Shown in pieces: positions 15,213 through 23,690 of a stretch of 43,476 bases of DNA (the stretch's first letter is position 1; each line of letters opens with the position of its first letter). Source of the stretch: Dankookia rubra (GTDB lineage: Bacteria > Pseudomonadota > Alphaproteobacteria > Acetobacterales > Acetobacteraceae). The translations under genes were made by a program, and so were the position numbers. The notes under the pieces are model-generated. The model was not told the DNA's origin. It saw only the letters and a program-made list of their open reading frames with translations, and did no database searches. Where the stretch lies: positions 1 through 43,476 of the forward strand of contig NZ_SMSJ01000047.1 in assembly GCF_004355005.1 (NCBI RefSeq). The letters run 5' to 3'.

Positions 15213-18029
15213 TCACGCGCCGGTTAAATTCACACCGCAGTTTGGCAGATTTTTTGCACTATCGGCAAGTTGATTTAACACGTCGTTGATCATTTGGCTC
15301 GGCGTGCCCAACGGGATACACCGCCCAGCGCCCGTTGCCCGCACCCGCTCAGCCTGGGCACCAAGGTCGAAGCAGAGCACGGGGAGCCCAGCCTCCCACA
15401 GTGCACTCAGCGCGTAACTCCAGGTCTCGGGCCAAACCGAGGGCAGAAAGCCAACATGTGCACGCTGCCCTGCGATCAGTGCAGCCCGCTCGGCCTCCGT
15501 ATAGTGTCCAGTCACGAAGGCCCCGGCCTGGAGTAGCGCCGCGTCGTCGCGGGTATGACCCACCACCACAAACTCCAGTGGCAATCGTCGTGCGGCCGCC
15601 TCACGCACACAGTCGAGGAGCACCTCGTAGCCTTTCGCATCGTTAATGGCGCCCGGGACGCACACGCGCGCGCGCCGCGCCGCTGGTGTTGGGGCTGGTG
15701 GGTGCCCCGCCGGGGCCTCCCAGGCCTGAACCTCAATCGCCAAGTCGGGCACGTAGCGGCCAAAGCGCCGGACCGTGTCGTGGCTCGGCGCCACGATGCG
15801 TGCCGCGCCACGCAGGGTGGCCGCGCTCTCTGCCCGCAATGCCGCCACGCCGTCCGGCGCGATACGCGGTCGGAGTTCATGCTCGTGCGCACATCGCTCG
15901 CAGGCGGCTAGGTCCGGCTCGCCGCAGTAGCGCCCGGACGTCGCCACGAGGTTGGCCCGAGGGCAGAGCAGGGCATAATCATGCAACACGACATCGTAGG
16001 GGACCTGAAGCTGCTGCGGGAGGTCTCGCACGGCACGGTGGTGCCGACGCAGGTGGTGAAACTCGATCCGCCCCACCCCCACCCTCGTGAGGAGCTGCAC
16101 GAGGGCCGCTCTACTGGCCGGCAGCTTGTAGCAGAGCGGAGCCGCCGCTTCGCTGGCCAGCTCCAGCGTTGCCGTCGTGCCGTCAGGCCCTGATCGAAGC
16201 AGCACATCTGCTCCACCCGCCCGCGCACGCGCTGCGCAGCGCTCCTGGACGTGCCGCTCGATGCCACCGCCTTCATTGTGTGTGACGATGAGCGTCACCG
16301 GGCGGCCCCTTACGGCCTGGACAAGCCGGTCCATGTCGAGCGCGTGGCGCGCCGTCGCCAGCGCGTCCGCCTCCTTTCCCCGTTCCGGGTAGCGACTGTC
16401 TAACCCGTGGTCACCCGCGGCGGCGAGCGCTCGCTGTGCTAGTGACGTCGAGCCAATCACCCCCAAATCAGCGACGAACACCAACGGGACAATAAGGCTG
16501 CGCCAGCCGGCGGCACTCGCCCGGCGGCCGAACTCTTCGACGACCACATTGGCGGCCTCGTCACCGCGGTCTTGGAAGCCGCCCAGGGCGTCGAAACAGC
16601 GGCGTCGGATGTAGAGGCAGCCGCCGCGCGCGATGGTCTCGATTGGAGGCGACGCGACCCGCTGCGCCCGCGCGGCTATCTCATCCGCCCGCCCTGGCTC
16701 GAGTGCCACTGCTCGATCCGCCTCTGGATAGCCGCCCCGTATCCAGCCATTAGAGAGCGGCGCCGCGACACCGATCCGGCTATCGGCCGCCACGGTGGCA
16801 TGCAGCGCTCCGAGCCCACTAGCGTCGAGCTGTAAGTCCCCGCGCGTTGCCAGCACGTCCCGGCCCGGGGCGCATGCGGCCGCTGCGTTCCAGGCCGCCG
16901 CCAGGCCGCGCGGCCGTCGCCAGCGCAGCAGCAGTAGCCTTTGATCGCGGGCTGCCTCGCGCAGCGTCGCACTGGGTGCGATGCCGCCAGCAACGGCGAT
17001 GACGGGCGACCCGCTCTTCAGCAAGCTCGCCAGCACCGCGTCGGCAACTGGGTGCGTCTCCGTGTGCACGAGCAGCACAACCGGCGCCGCGCCATTCCGC
17101 CCGTCCCGTTCGGGCGTTTTTGCTCGCCCGCCCCGCACCGGCCGCGCCTCAGGTCGGAGCCGCAGCGGGCTGCCGGCGAGATCGCGGCCGTCGGCGCCCC
17201 AGACGCGCACCACGCGGGTCCCATGTGGTATGTCGGCCACTGGAATGGCGAAGCTGCGCGGACGCGCGGTCGGGGCATCGTGCGGCACGGCCTGCGGACC
17301 GTTGGCCAGCCGCGCGCCCGCCACCCTCGCATCAAATGACACTTGCAGCCTGATGGGTGCCTCGGGTGCACCCGGCTGCCACGCCCAGCCACGCAGCCCG
17401 TCCGCTACGGCTTCGACAAAGCCCTCGACGCGGCGGATCGCGGTCAGGTCGAGGGGATTCCCCAGCAGCGGTAGGTTGGTCCGCAGCAGCTCACCGATGG
17501 GAATGCCCGCCGGTATCGGCGCGGCCCAGCCGCCGTCGGCGCACGGCCGCCAGACAGGCGCAAGCCGGTGGTTGCCCGCCCACAGGGCCAGCTCCGTCGG
17601 CGACGCTCCGGCCCCTCGAAGAAAGAGTCTCAGTTCATCGCCGGAGCAGCCCAACCAGCCGCACCCACCGCCTGCCGCCACAATGGCCTGTGCGAGCTCC
17701 ACGCGGCCATCCCCCCATGGGATGGCATTGCGCCGCAGCACGGCTGCCAGCACTTCGGCGGCGCGCGCTACAGCACCCAGTCGCAACAGGGCCGCCGCAA
17801 GCGCCGCGCCGATCTCTCCGCCGGGATGCTCGCGCGCGAGCGCCTCCAGCTGTGGAACTGCTCGCGTCGTGTCGCTGTAAGTGAGCGCTGTGGCCCAGGC
17901 CAATGCCAGACTCGGCGCACGGCCACCAACTCGATAGGCCCGCTCCAACCAACGGGCCGCACACACCCATTCGCCCTGCCGTCCCGCCTGTTGACCGCGT
18001 GACCAGGCGTGCTCGGCAGTGCCAACCAC
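15213..18029 (-). CDS. Glycosyltransferase fusion: helical repeats, Gly-Trp domain, GT2-like, GT4
   Basis: About 938 residues. Residues 1-170 are alpha-helical, TPR-like. Around 200-300 is a Gly-Trp beta module (VEGFVEAVADGLRGWAWQPG). Around 315-570 is a GT2-like fold (VVLLVHTETHPVADAVLASL, RGLAAAWNAAAACAPGRDVL, GGCLYIRRRCFDALGGFQD) whose usual DXD is reduced to TRGDLQLD. The last about 330 residues are a GT4 domain: VTLIVTHNEGGGIERHVQER, EFHHLRRHH, RIVAPSHDTVRRFGRYV, VCVPGAINDAKGYEVLL and FLPSVWPETWSYALSALWEA. The frame is open to an ATG at 18119, but that start would overlap the RTX gene and place a perfect hairpin inside the coding sequence. GTG at 18029 with AGGGGA upstream is preferred. 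Two transferase domains suggest consecutive sugar additions. Confidence 0.84.
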   Translation of the reverse strand: MVGTAEHAWSRGQQAGRQGEWVCAARWLERAYRVGGRAPSLALAWATALTYSDTTRAVPQLEALAREHPGGEIGAALAAALLRLGAVARAAEVLAAVLRRNAIPWGDGRVELAQAIVAAGGGCGWLGCSGDELRLFLRGAGASPTELALWAGNHRLAPVWRPCADGGWAAPIPAGIPIGELLRTNLPLLGNPLDLTAIRRVEGFVEAVADGLRGWAWQPGAPEAPIRLQVSFDARVAGARLANGPQAVPHDAPTARPRSFAIPVADIPHGTRVVRVWGADGRDLAGSPLRLRPEARPVRGGRAKTPERDGRNGAAPVVLLVHTETHPVADAVLASLLKSGSPVIAVAGGIAPSATLREAARDQRLLLLRWRRPRGLAAAWNAAAACAPGRDVLATRGDLQLDASGLGALHATVAADSRIGVAAPLSNGWIRGGYPEADRAVALEPGRADEIAARAQRVASPPIETIARGGCLYIRRRCFDALGGFQDRGDEAANVVVEEFGRRASAAGWRSLIVPLVFVADLGVIGSTSLAQRALAAAGDHGLDSRYPERGKEADALATARHALDMDRLVQAVRGRPVTLIVTHNEGGGIERHVQERCAARARAGGADVLLRSGPDGTTATLELASEAAAPLCYKLPASRAALVQLLTRVGVGRIEFHHLRRHHRAVRDLPQQLQVPYDVVLHDYALLCPRANLVATSGRYCGEPDLAACERCAHEHELRPRIAPDGVAALRAESAATLRGAARIVAPSHDTVRRFGRYVPDLAIEVQAWEAPAGHPPAPTPAARRARVCVPGAINDAKGYEVLLDCVREAAARRLPLEFVVVGHTRDDAALLQAGAFVTGHYTEAERAALIAGQRAHVGFLPSVWPETWSYALSALWEAGLPVLCFDLGAQAERVRATGAGRCIPLGTPSQMINDVLNQLADSAKNLPNCGVNLTGA

Positions 18030-18062
18030 GTCCCCTGCTGCCGCTACGTCAGCCGGCGAGGG

Positions 18063-18087
18063 GGGGTGGTCGCAGAGCGACCACCCC
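18063..18087 (-). terminator. Perfect hairpin just after the RTX-like gene
   Basis: GGGGTGGTCGC pairs with GCGACCACCCC over an AGA loop on the plus strand, an 11-bp perfect stem. On the transcribed strand it begins 7 nt after the stop codon of the RTX-like gene. It is followed by C residues and not by a T-run, so it is more likely an mRNA-stabilising or partial termination hairpin than a full intrinsic terminator. Confidence 0.65.
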
Positions 18088-18093
18088 GGCGGC

Positions 18094-19299
18094 TCAGCCG
18101 AAGATACGGCTGTCAACACCGGCCAGGCCGGTCAGCACCACCTTGGTGCCGTCACCTAGGATCAGGGTGGTCGTGGCGCCCTGCACCTGTTGGCTCGCGA
18201 GCAGCTCCGCCGGCGTATTGTCAAAGCCAATCACTGCCAGCTTGTCCTGGCCTATCGTGAAGTCGCCGATGGTGATCGTGCTGCCTGGGCCACCCGTCAG
18301 GTCCTTGAAGAAGTCAAAGGTATCCTTGCCGCCACCGCCGAAAATCGTCGCGTTGCCACGGCCGGCGAAGATGTTGTCGTCGCCAACCCCGCCACCAATT
18401 AGATTGTTGCCGCTCCCGGCAAAGTAGGTGTTATTCCCGGTCGAGCTGCCACCGCTCAGCGTCTGGTTGCCCGTGCCCGCGACGAGCACGTCGCCGCCGG
18501 CGCCAGCCGCGAAGAGCTGGCTGTTACCCCCACCGCCCCAGACGGTGCTCGCGCCCTCGCCCGAGACGATCAGGTTGCCGCCACCGGCGCCCCCGCTGAA
18601 TTGGCCGCCCCCGACGCCGCCAAAGATTGTTGCAGTCCCAGATCCGCCGGCCACCGTGGTATTGCCGCTTCCCCCGACGAAGGTGAGTTGGCCCGCCCCG
18701 CCCCAGACCGTGGTGTTGCCGCTCTCGACGCCAATGGTGTCATTGCCTGCGCCCGCGACGATACGGTCGCTGCCCTGTGCGTAAACCACGTTATTGCCGC
18801 TGCCGAGGCCAATCAGGTTGCTGCCGCCACCCGCCGTAATGGTGTTGTTTCCAGAGGCCGCGACAACCGTGTCATTGCCCACACCGGCAAGAATTCGAGA
18901 CCCCGCGTCTCCACTCAGGCTGGTGCCAATCAGGTTGTCACCACCCGCCGCGATCACAGTGTCGGAGCCACCGCCCGTGAAGTAATTTAGGCCGCCGCTG
19001 CTGGAGATGATGATCTGGCTTTCGCCGCCCCCCACAAGGGCGACAGGCGCAGTCGCGGTATTCACCACGGCCGTGTAACCGCTCGGCACGGCCACCGTCC
19101 CGGTTGGCAGGCCGTTCGGGCCAATCGCCAGGGCGCCCCCACCGCCCACCGGTGCGTTCGGCACCGATCCGCCAGGCGTAAAAGTCAGGGTTGACGTGAT
19201 CGATGACAGCGCCTGCTGGGCCAGGCCAGCTGCACCCGCCGTATCAAACGGAATTGTGATGGTGCCGCCGCTGCCACCTGAAAGTGTCGCCTCAGCCAT
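18094..19299 (-). CDS. RTX-like Gly/Asn-rich secreted protein
   Basis: A 401-residue protein made largely of glycine- and asparagine-rich repeats of the RTX/parallel beta-roll kind (GNDTVVAASGNNTITAGGG and VGGSGNTTVAGGSGTATIFG are typical), with a final GGGGKDTFDFF and IGDFTIGQDKLAVIGFD segment that resembles the C-terminal block of type I secreted RTX proteins. There is no N-terminal signal peptide. The first 120 residues are Ser/Thr/Gly-rich and may be an assembly or attachment region. Eight N-X-T sequons occur within the repeats. It has a GGGGA before the ATG and a long AT-rich leader. It lies in the middle of the glycosyltransferase genes, and is the best candidate for their protein substrate. 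No type I transporter genes are in the window. An adhesin or surface-layer role is inference. Confidence 0.82.
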   Translation of the reverse strand: MAEATLSGGSGGTITIPFDTAGAAGLAQQALSSITSTLTFTPGGSVPNAPVGGGGALAIGPNGLPTGTVAVPSGYTAVVNTATAPVALVGGGESQIIISSSGGLNYFTGGGSDTVIAAGGDNLIGTSLSGDAGSRILAGVGNDTVVAASGNNTITAGGGSNLIGLGSGNNVVYAQGSDRIVAGAGNDTIGVESGNTTVWGGAGQLTFVGGSGNTTVAGGSGTATIFGGVGGGQFSGGAGGGNLIVSGEGASTVWGGGGNSQLFAAGAGGDVLVAGTGNQTLSGGSSTGNNTYFAGSGNNLIGGGVGDDNIFAGRGNATIFGGGGKDTFDFFKDLTGGPGSTITIGDFTIGQDKLAVIGFDNTPAELLASQQVQGATTTLILGDGTKVVLTGLAGVDSRIFG

Positions 19300-19378
19300 C
19301 TATGGATCCCCAACGTCGCTCAAAACTGCTTGCGTTATAACTGGTGATTGCATGAAATCAACCTAAATGATGCGTTGC

Positions 19379-19406
19379 AAAAAAATCGGTTCGCCGTACG
19401 GGCGAA
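19379..19406 (-). terminator. Terminator-like hairpin in the leader of the RTX-like gene
   Basis: On the minus strand TTCGCC, a CGTAC loop and GGCGAA form a stem, followed by CCGA and seven T residues. This looks like a rho-independent terminator. It is about 215 nt after the GT4 stop at 19621 and about 80 nt before the RTX start, so it either ends the upstream transcript or attenuates the RTX gene. Confidence 0.55.
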
Positions 19407-19620
19407 ACAACATCCGACACACAGAGTAAATTTTATAAAGATTTTATTCCTACAACTAGAGCAGGCAGTTTCCTAAGTTGCTCGCCGACATACCTCCCCT
19501 TTCATGCGGTAAAGTGAAAAATTACCACGAAACCAGATCGATCTCATTCGAATTTGTTGGGCCGTGCTCCACGGCGCGTAGGTCAAAGACGCACGGCAGC
19601 CCTCTCCTGGGCTGTGCCGA
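19407..19620 (-). promoter_or_regulatory. AT-rich spacer likely holding the RTX gene promoter
   Basis: The stretch from 19300 to 19620 has no gene on either strand that I can support; the small plus-strand frame at 19478-19663 is not convincing. It is clearly more AT-rich than the genes around it. A -10-like TATAAA (minus strand, about 19433-19439) is present, but no well-spaced -35 was found. Confidence 0.35.
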
Positions 19621-20871
19621 TCACTGCGGCAATTGGCTTCTTGTGCTGGAGCAAGCTCGGTGAGCGGCCTTGGTTACTTGCTTGAAGGCGGTAAGGTGAG
19701 ATGCCAAGTCGAGGTGGGTTTCCGCCCAGTGTCGTGCGTTCCGTCGGAGCCTATCCGCTTGGTCCGTGTCTTCAAGAAGTTCGAGCACTGCCAAAGCCAC
19801 CTCGGCTGGCTTGTCGAAAAACACGAGGCGACCGGTTTCTCGATCGCTGACAAACTCGCGCACGGGCGCCGTATCGCTGGCAACGAGGGCACATCCGCAG
19901 GCGAGCGCCTCTCGCAACGACCAAGATGCAACAAATGGGTAAGTGAGATAGACGTGGACTGAGGACACCTGCAGCAGCGTCAGGTAGTCGGCATACGCAA
20001 GCTTGCCGGGAAAGAAGACGCGGTCGGGGTCGATCGCGCTACCAAGTTCTGCAAGCAAACGTTCCCGCCAGGTGCCGTGTTCTGGTGCTGGGCCGTACGA
20101 GACTTCGTCACCACCCACAACGACAACATCGACATCGGCCCGGTCGGCGAGAATGCGGGGTATGGCGCGTAGCAACACGTGGATGCCACGGTACGGTTCA
20201 AGGTTACGAGCAACATAGGTGACGAGACGTCGACCCTGTCGGCTCCATCGCCGCCCAATGGCCGGCAGCGCAAAATCAACATCCCAGCGCGGCCGACAGT
20301 ATGCCAGGTCGACGCCTTCAGGGACGAGCGCAAGCTTTCGGCGTGCCCAAGCGGGATAGGTGTTCCGCTGAAAGGCGGTTGGGGTCTGCCCACGATCAGC
20401 TAGTTGCAGTCCGAGGAGATTGACCGCGTTCTTAGCCCGTACCTGCGAGCGCTGCTCCGGCGACAGCGGAAATTCCTGATCAAAGCCGACATCGAGGCCC
20501 GCGTCGTGATAAAAAAATTCGAAATACGGAATGAGAGGCACGCCGGGCCAGACGTCCTTCAGATTGAGGAGTTCGCCCCAGCCATTGTGGCCAATCATTA
20601 TATCAGGCTGGAAACCAACGGCGGCGAGGCGCTGTCCGGTTTCCGCGACGGCCTGCGCGCGAATCATGGCCGCCTCGAACTCTGTCGCATCACGATGGAT
20701 ACCGGGACTCGGGCCACGCAAGGGACGATAATCGATCCGGCGTACCCCTGGGATCTGGTTGTGATTAGGCAAGCTGATAAAGACAATTTCGTGCCGACGC
20801 TCGGCAGCTAACCGCCGCAGTACATGCAAATACTGGCCAGGGAAATTCTGGTGTACGAACAGGTAGTTCAT
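19621..20871 (-). CDS. Family 4 glycosyltransferase with Glyco_trans_4_3-type N-terminus
   Basis: A 416-residue GT-B enzyme. The N-terminus LFVHQNFPGQYLHVLRRLA is characteristic of the Glyco_trans_4_3 group; DIMIGHNGWGELLNLKDVWP and IPYFEFFYHD follow. The donor half has LVTYVARNLEPYRGIHVLLR, VDVVVVGGDE, VFFPGKLAYADYLTLLQVSS, VYLTYPFVASWSLREALACG and ALVASDTAPVREFV. It transfers a sugar from a nucleotide donor; specificity is unknown. It lies between a 0.7-kb weakly coding gap and the leader of the RTX gene, so it may be transcribed on its own or from the upstream genes. No signal or membrane segment. Confidence 0.9.
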   Translation of the reverse strand: MNYLFVHQNFPGQYLHVLRRLAAERRHEIVFISLPNHNQIPGVRRIDYRPLRGPSPGIHRDATEFEAAMIRAQAVAETGQRLAAVGFQPDIMIGHNGWGELLNLKDVWPGVPLIPYFEFFYHDAGLDVGFDQEFPLSPEQRSQVRAKNAVNLLGLQLADRGQTPTAFQRNTYPAWARRKLALVPEGVDLAYCRPRWDVDFALPAIGRRWSRQGRRLVTYVARNLEPYRGIHVLLRAIPRILADRADVDVVVVGGDEVSYGPAPEHGTWRERLLAELGSAIDPDRVFFPGKLAYADYLTLLQVSSVHVYLTYPFVASWSLREALACGCALVASDTAPVREFVSDRETGRLVFFDKPAEVALAVLELLEDTDQADRLRRNARHWAETHLDLASHLTAFKQVTKAAHRACSSTRSQLPQ

Positions 20872-21224
20872 AGGGCAACGCCCCTTCTTCCGCCGCTTAC
20901 TCAGCAGCGCTTGGCCTTCACACTGTGCGCTGCCGCAGGCATCGCTTGAGATTACAGGTCATTATGTGTGTCTTGCCCAAGCGTCTCCTTGATTGGGGAC
21001 TGCCCCGCCACAACGTCCGGGACCTTCGCAGAAGTCTCCCGCTGCTTCTCCCGCTTTATGGACGGGAAATTGGCTGAACGGAATGCGGCTTAGCTCAGCC
21101 ATAGATACCATTGGCATGCCACGGCAGCATGCAGAAGGAGCTGACGATAGCCAATCGGCAGATCGAATCCGGCAGTCATCGACTTCGGTAAGCACGCTAA
21201 GGCTGTCGAAGATCTCGCCAAGAC
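20872..21224. other. Spacer without a supported gene
   Basis: No frame on either strand has recognisable family sequence here. Short frames exist on both strands, but they look like random translation. It may be debris of a lost gene between the two glycosyltransferase blocks. Confidence 0.4.
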
Positions 21225-21545
21225 GTGGTCACGCAAGCCAGCCACCAGGCGCAAACCAGCAAGCTGATCACACCATTCCCAGAAATCACACCATCCCCAG
21301 AATCGGCGTCGCCAACGAGCTCAGCCCCGACTGGTAGCGGTGAACGCCGCCCACCACCTGACCTCGACATTCGCGGCTTTGACCGCATGGAGACTCTAAA
21401 TTCGCCATATCTCCGCTCTCTCTATAAGCAAAAACGCCTGGTCTACTCCGCCGCCAATCGGCTCGAAGGTGTAGTTGACCGCCGTGATCTGCTGAAACGA
21501 TTAGTAACAAAAATCTTCACGCCGCCCACACGCATTCCGCCGTAA
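21225..21545 (+). CDS. Possible small protein, opposite to its neighbours
   Basis: A GTG-initiated frame of 106 codons on the plus strand, within a cluster otherwise transcribed on the minus strand. The N-terminal half is Pro/Ser-rich and contains an 18-bp tandem repeat (21266-21302), giving ITPFPEITPSPE. The C-terminal part, RMETLNSPYLRSLYKQKRLV and DRRDLLKRLVTKIF, looks like genuine amphipathic helix, more protein-like than the frame on the other strand. No homologue is recognised and no clear ribosome site was found. It could be a remnant. Confidence 0.3.
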   Translation: MVTQASHQAQTSKLITPFPEITPSPESASPTSSAPTGSGERRPPPDLDIRGFDRMETLNSPYLRSLYKQKRLVYSAANRLEGVVDRRDLLKRLVTKIFTPPTRIPP

Positions 21546-21579
21546 AGCCCGCCTCTGATGCATCGCAAGATGCAGCCCC

Positions 21580-22497
21580 TCATGCAGACGACAAGTGAAG
21601 GCAAACTGCCTCCAAGCGTCGCATCCGCTCCTCGATTCCCGCCGGTGCAGGTTGCGGCTGCAGGTCTACGTTCGGCTCAGCCAGGACCTCGTACTGCTCC
21701 GCTAGAATCAGCTTGCACAGAGTCAAACGGTCCAGCGGACAGCCGAGGCCGGCAGTCGACAGACTGATGTAGAACTCCACACCGGGCCCAGGCACGAAGA
21801 CTTGCTCCTGAAGCTTCGTTAAGCCCAAGGCGTGCAACTCTTGCAGGATCAAGCGAAAGCTAGACGGCGTGAATCTCCATGTGTGGATGTCTTGATACTC
21901 CGGCGAATGGCGTGAGTGCTCAAACGCCGAGTAGGCAGTCTGCAGATCGTACCGCAACGATAGATCTGCGTCACTGCCGCCTGCCCAGCCAATCTGGCCG
22001 GCGCGAAGCGCATAGCCTGCGTAATAGTCGAAAACAGAGCCTGGGCGATGTCGTGGCAGCTCATCGATATGGGCTTGCAGCACAGCTCCCGTGCTGGACA
22101 ACCCTCCAAACACATCGAAGCAGCGACGTTTGTCCGGTATGGCCAGCACCAGCACGCCGTCTGGCTTCAGCAGCTGCTCGCAATCCTTCAGGAAGCCGAT
22201 GAGATCCACCACGTGCTCGATGACGTGGGAGGCGAGGACATAGTCGTAGTGGCCGACCTTGCCGACAGCAGCCGCGATGGAAGCACCGTCGCAGACGTAG
22301 TCTACCTCTTCGATGCGAGACACATCCACCAGGCTGTCGTTCGCCCATTTCTTCCGCAACTCGGCAGCTGTGGCATGGTCGACCGTCTCTACGTCATAGC
22401 CACGCGCCTTCGGAACAATCGGATTAAATCCAGCACCGACCTCCAATCCGCGCCCGGCCGGGTTGAACAGGGACATCAAAATGTCAATGCGGTCCAT
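21580..22497 (-). CDS. SAM-dependent methyltransferase
   Basis: About 305 residues, class I SAM methyltransferase fold: motif I GLEVGAGFNPIVPK near the N-terminus, VETVDHATAAELRKK as the acidic second-strand region, YDYVLASHVIEHVVDLIGFL as motif IV and PDGVLVLAIPDKRRCFDVF. The remaining half resembles methyltransferases of glycan clusters (Methyltransf_11/23 type), with an unusual long C-terminal extension. The ATG at 22497 is chosen because GAAAGGACG lies about 7 nt before it; an ATG at 22557 has no such site. It overlaps the upstream glycosyltransferase gene by 14 nt. Likely role: O-methylation of a sugar; substrate unknown. Confidence 0.85.
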   Translation of the reverse strand: MDRIDILMSLFNPAGRGLEVGAGFNPIVPKARGYDVETVDHATAAELRKKWANDSLVDVSRIEEVDYVCDGASIAAAVGKVGHYDYVLASHVIEHVVDLIGFLKDCEQLLKPDGVLVLAIPDKRRCFDVFGGLSSTGAVLQAHIDELPRHRPGSVFDYYAGYALRAGQIGWAGGSDADLSLRYDLQTAYSAFEHSRHSPEYQDIHTWRFTPSSFRLILQELHALGLTKLQEQVFVPGPGVEFYISLSTAGLGCPLDRLTLCKLILAEQYEVLAEPNVDLQPQPAPAGIEERMRRLEAVCLHLSSA

Positions 22498-23686
22498 GCG
22501 CGTCCTTTCGGCTCGTTGGGGGAAGGCATGGCGCCAACAGCGCTGCCTCAAGGGCACCGGCCTGGGCCTGCCAACCGTAGTGGGCCAAGCTGTGCTCGCA
22601 CGCGCGCTCGGCGATGCAGGCGTACTCGTCCAAAGCCGCGAGAGCGCGGCTCAAGGTTTCCTCCCAAGCCTGCGTCCGCGCCAGAAAAGCGTTGCGGCCA
22701 TCCTCGATCGCGTCGCAATAGGGAATCGTGGTAGAGGCTACCGTGACGGTGCCGGTCACCCCCGCCTCAAAGTACTTGAGGTTAGACTTGCAGTTGGTGA
22801 ACGCGTTGTCCTGGAGCGGTACGAGGTTGAGCTCCACCTCGCCGATAAGACGCTGGAGATTGACGAAATCCTGGAGCGGTGCATGGCTGATCCGGGCGCG
22901 ATGGCGGGCCAATGGGCCGAACTCGTCCAGGAAACCGACCAACCGAATGCCGAGCCGCTCGTCGCTGTCCAGCAGCCGCGCCAGCGTAGGGGCGATTAGG
23001 CCGAAATCGCGGTTGTGGGTGGGCGTGCCGCTGAAATAGCCGAGCAACACCGGGCCACTTGATCGAAAGCCGGAGGCCCGCTTGGCGTTGAACACCCGCT
23101 CAGACACCTCGAGCTGCTCACGGTTCATGAAGTTTGGGATCACACGGGTCGGGCACGCAGCGAACTCTTCCACCCTCGCAGCCAGCTGCTGGTTCGTTAC
23201 CGTGACTCGGTCACACAGTCGCATGGTGGCGCCGAGGCGGCCGAAATAGGCAAACCAGTGGTCCATGGCCGCTTCCGACGGTTCCTGGTCCAATGTCTTC
23301 AGCACTTGGTGCGTGAAGCGCGTATCGAACACGAGATCGTCGATGTCATAGATGACACGCCGACCCAGACCGCGAGCGCGGGTGATTAAGCGATTGAGGC
23401 GGTCTGTGTAGCGCGCGCGACAGACGACAAAGATGTCCGCAGCATCCACGACGCGATCCAGTGCACTGCCGTCCTCCTGCACAAAATGGGCCGCCGACAC
23501 GCCAGGCAATAAGGCGTTCACCGCCTGCGCCATATTATAACACCGGTAGCGGAAGGTGCTGTTATCCGGCTCGTGGTAATAGTAGGCGACGCGCGTGCCG
23601 GCCCGGCGTAAAGCCGTGAAGCGGTCCTCAAAGGGCTGCGCCCAGGGGTGAACATAAGGCAGAGGCGGTACGCCGTGATCGAACAC
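22484..23686 (-). CDS. Glycosyltransferase, GT4-like
   Basis: A 400-residue GT-B-like protein. Recognisable elements are RVAYYYHEPDNSTFRYRCYN, VIYDIDDLVFD, DRVTVTNQQLAARVEEF, RVIPNFMNREQLEVSE, then VLLGYFSGTPTHNRDFGLIA and ELNLVPLQDNAFTNCKSNLK with YFEAGVTGTVTVAS in the donor half. This pattern is common in glycosyltransferases of surface polysaccharide clusters. The GTG start has AAAGGAA 7-8 nt upstream and lies only 4 bp after the stop of the preceding gene, so the two are probably coupled. The sugar and acceptor are not predictable. Confidence 0.85.
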   Translation of the reverse strand: MFDHGVPPLPYVHPWAQPFEDRFTALRRAGTRVAYYYHEPDNSTFRYRCYNMAQAVNALLPGVSAAHFVQEDGSALDRVVDAADIFVVCRARYTDRLNRLITRARGLGRRVIYDIDDLVFDTRFTHQVLKTLDQEPSEAAMDHWFAYFGRLGATMRLCDRVTVTNQQLAARVEEFAACPTRVIPNFMNREQLEVSERVFNAKRASGFRSSGPVLLGYFSGTPTHNRDFGLIAPTLARLLDSDERLGIRLVGFLDEFGPLARHRARISHAPLQDFVNLQRLIGEVELNLVPLQDNAFTNCKSNLKYFEAGVTGTVTVASTTIPYCDAIEDGRNAFLARTQAWEETLSRALAALDEYACIAERACEHSLAHYGWQAQAGALEAALLAPCLPPTSRKDAHGPH

Positions 23687-23690
23687 CCCG

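Noticed and set aside
16981-17880. Plus-strand frame of 299 codons
   Set aside because: Antisense to the GT2-GT4 fusion gene; biased Ser/Arg/Pro composition typical of shadows.
21266-21302. 18-bp tandem repeat as a regulatory site
   Set aside because: Two imperfect copies only, with no symmetry and no promoter-like sequence; a simple duplication is sufficient.
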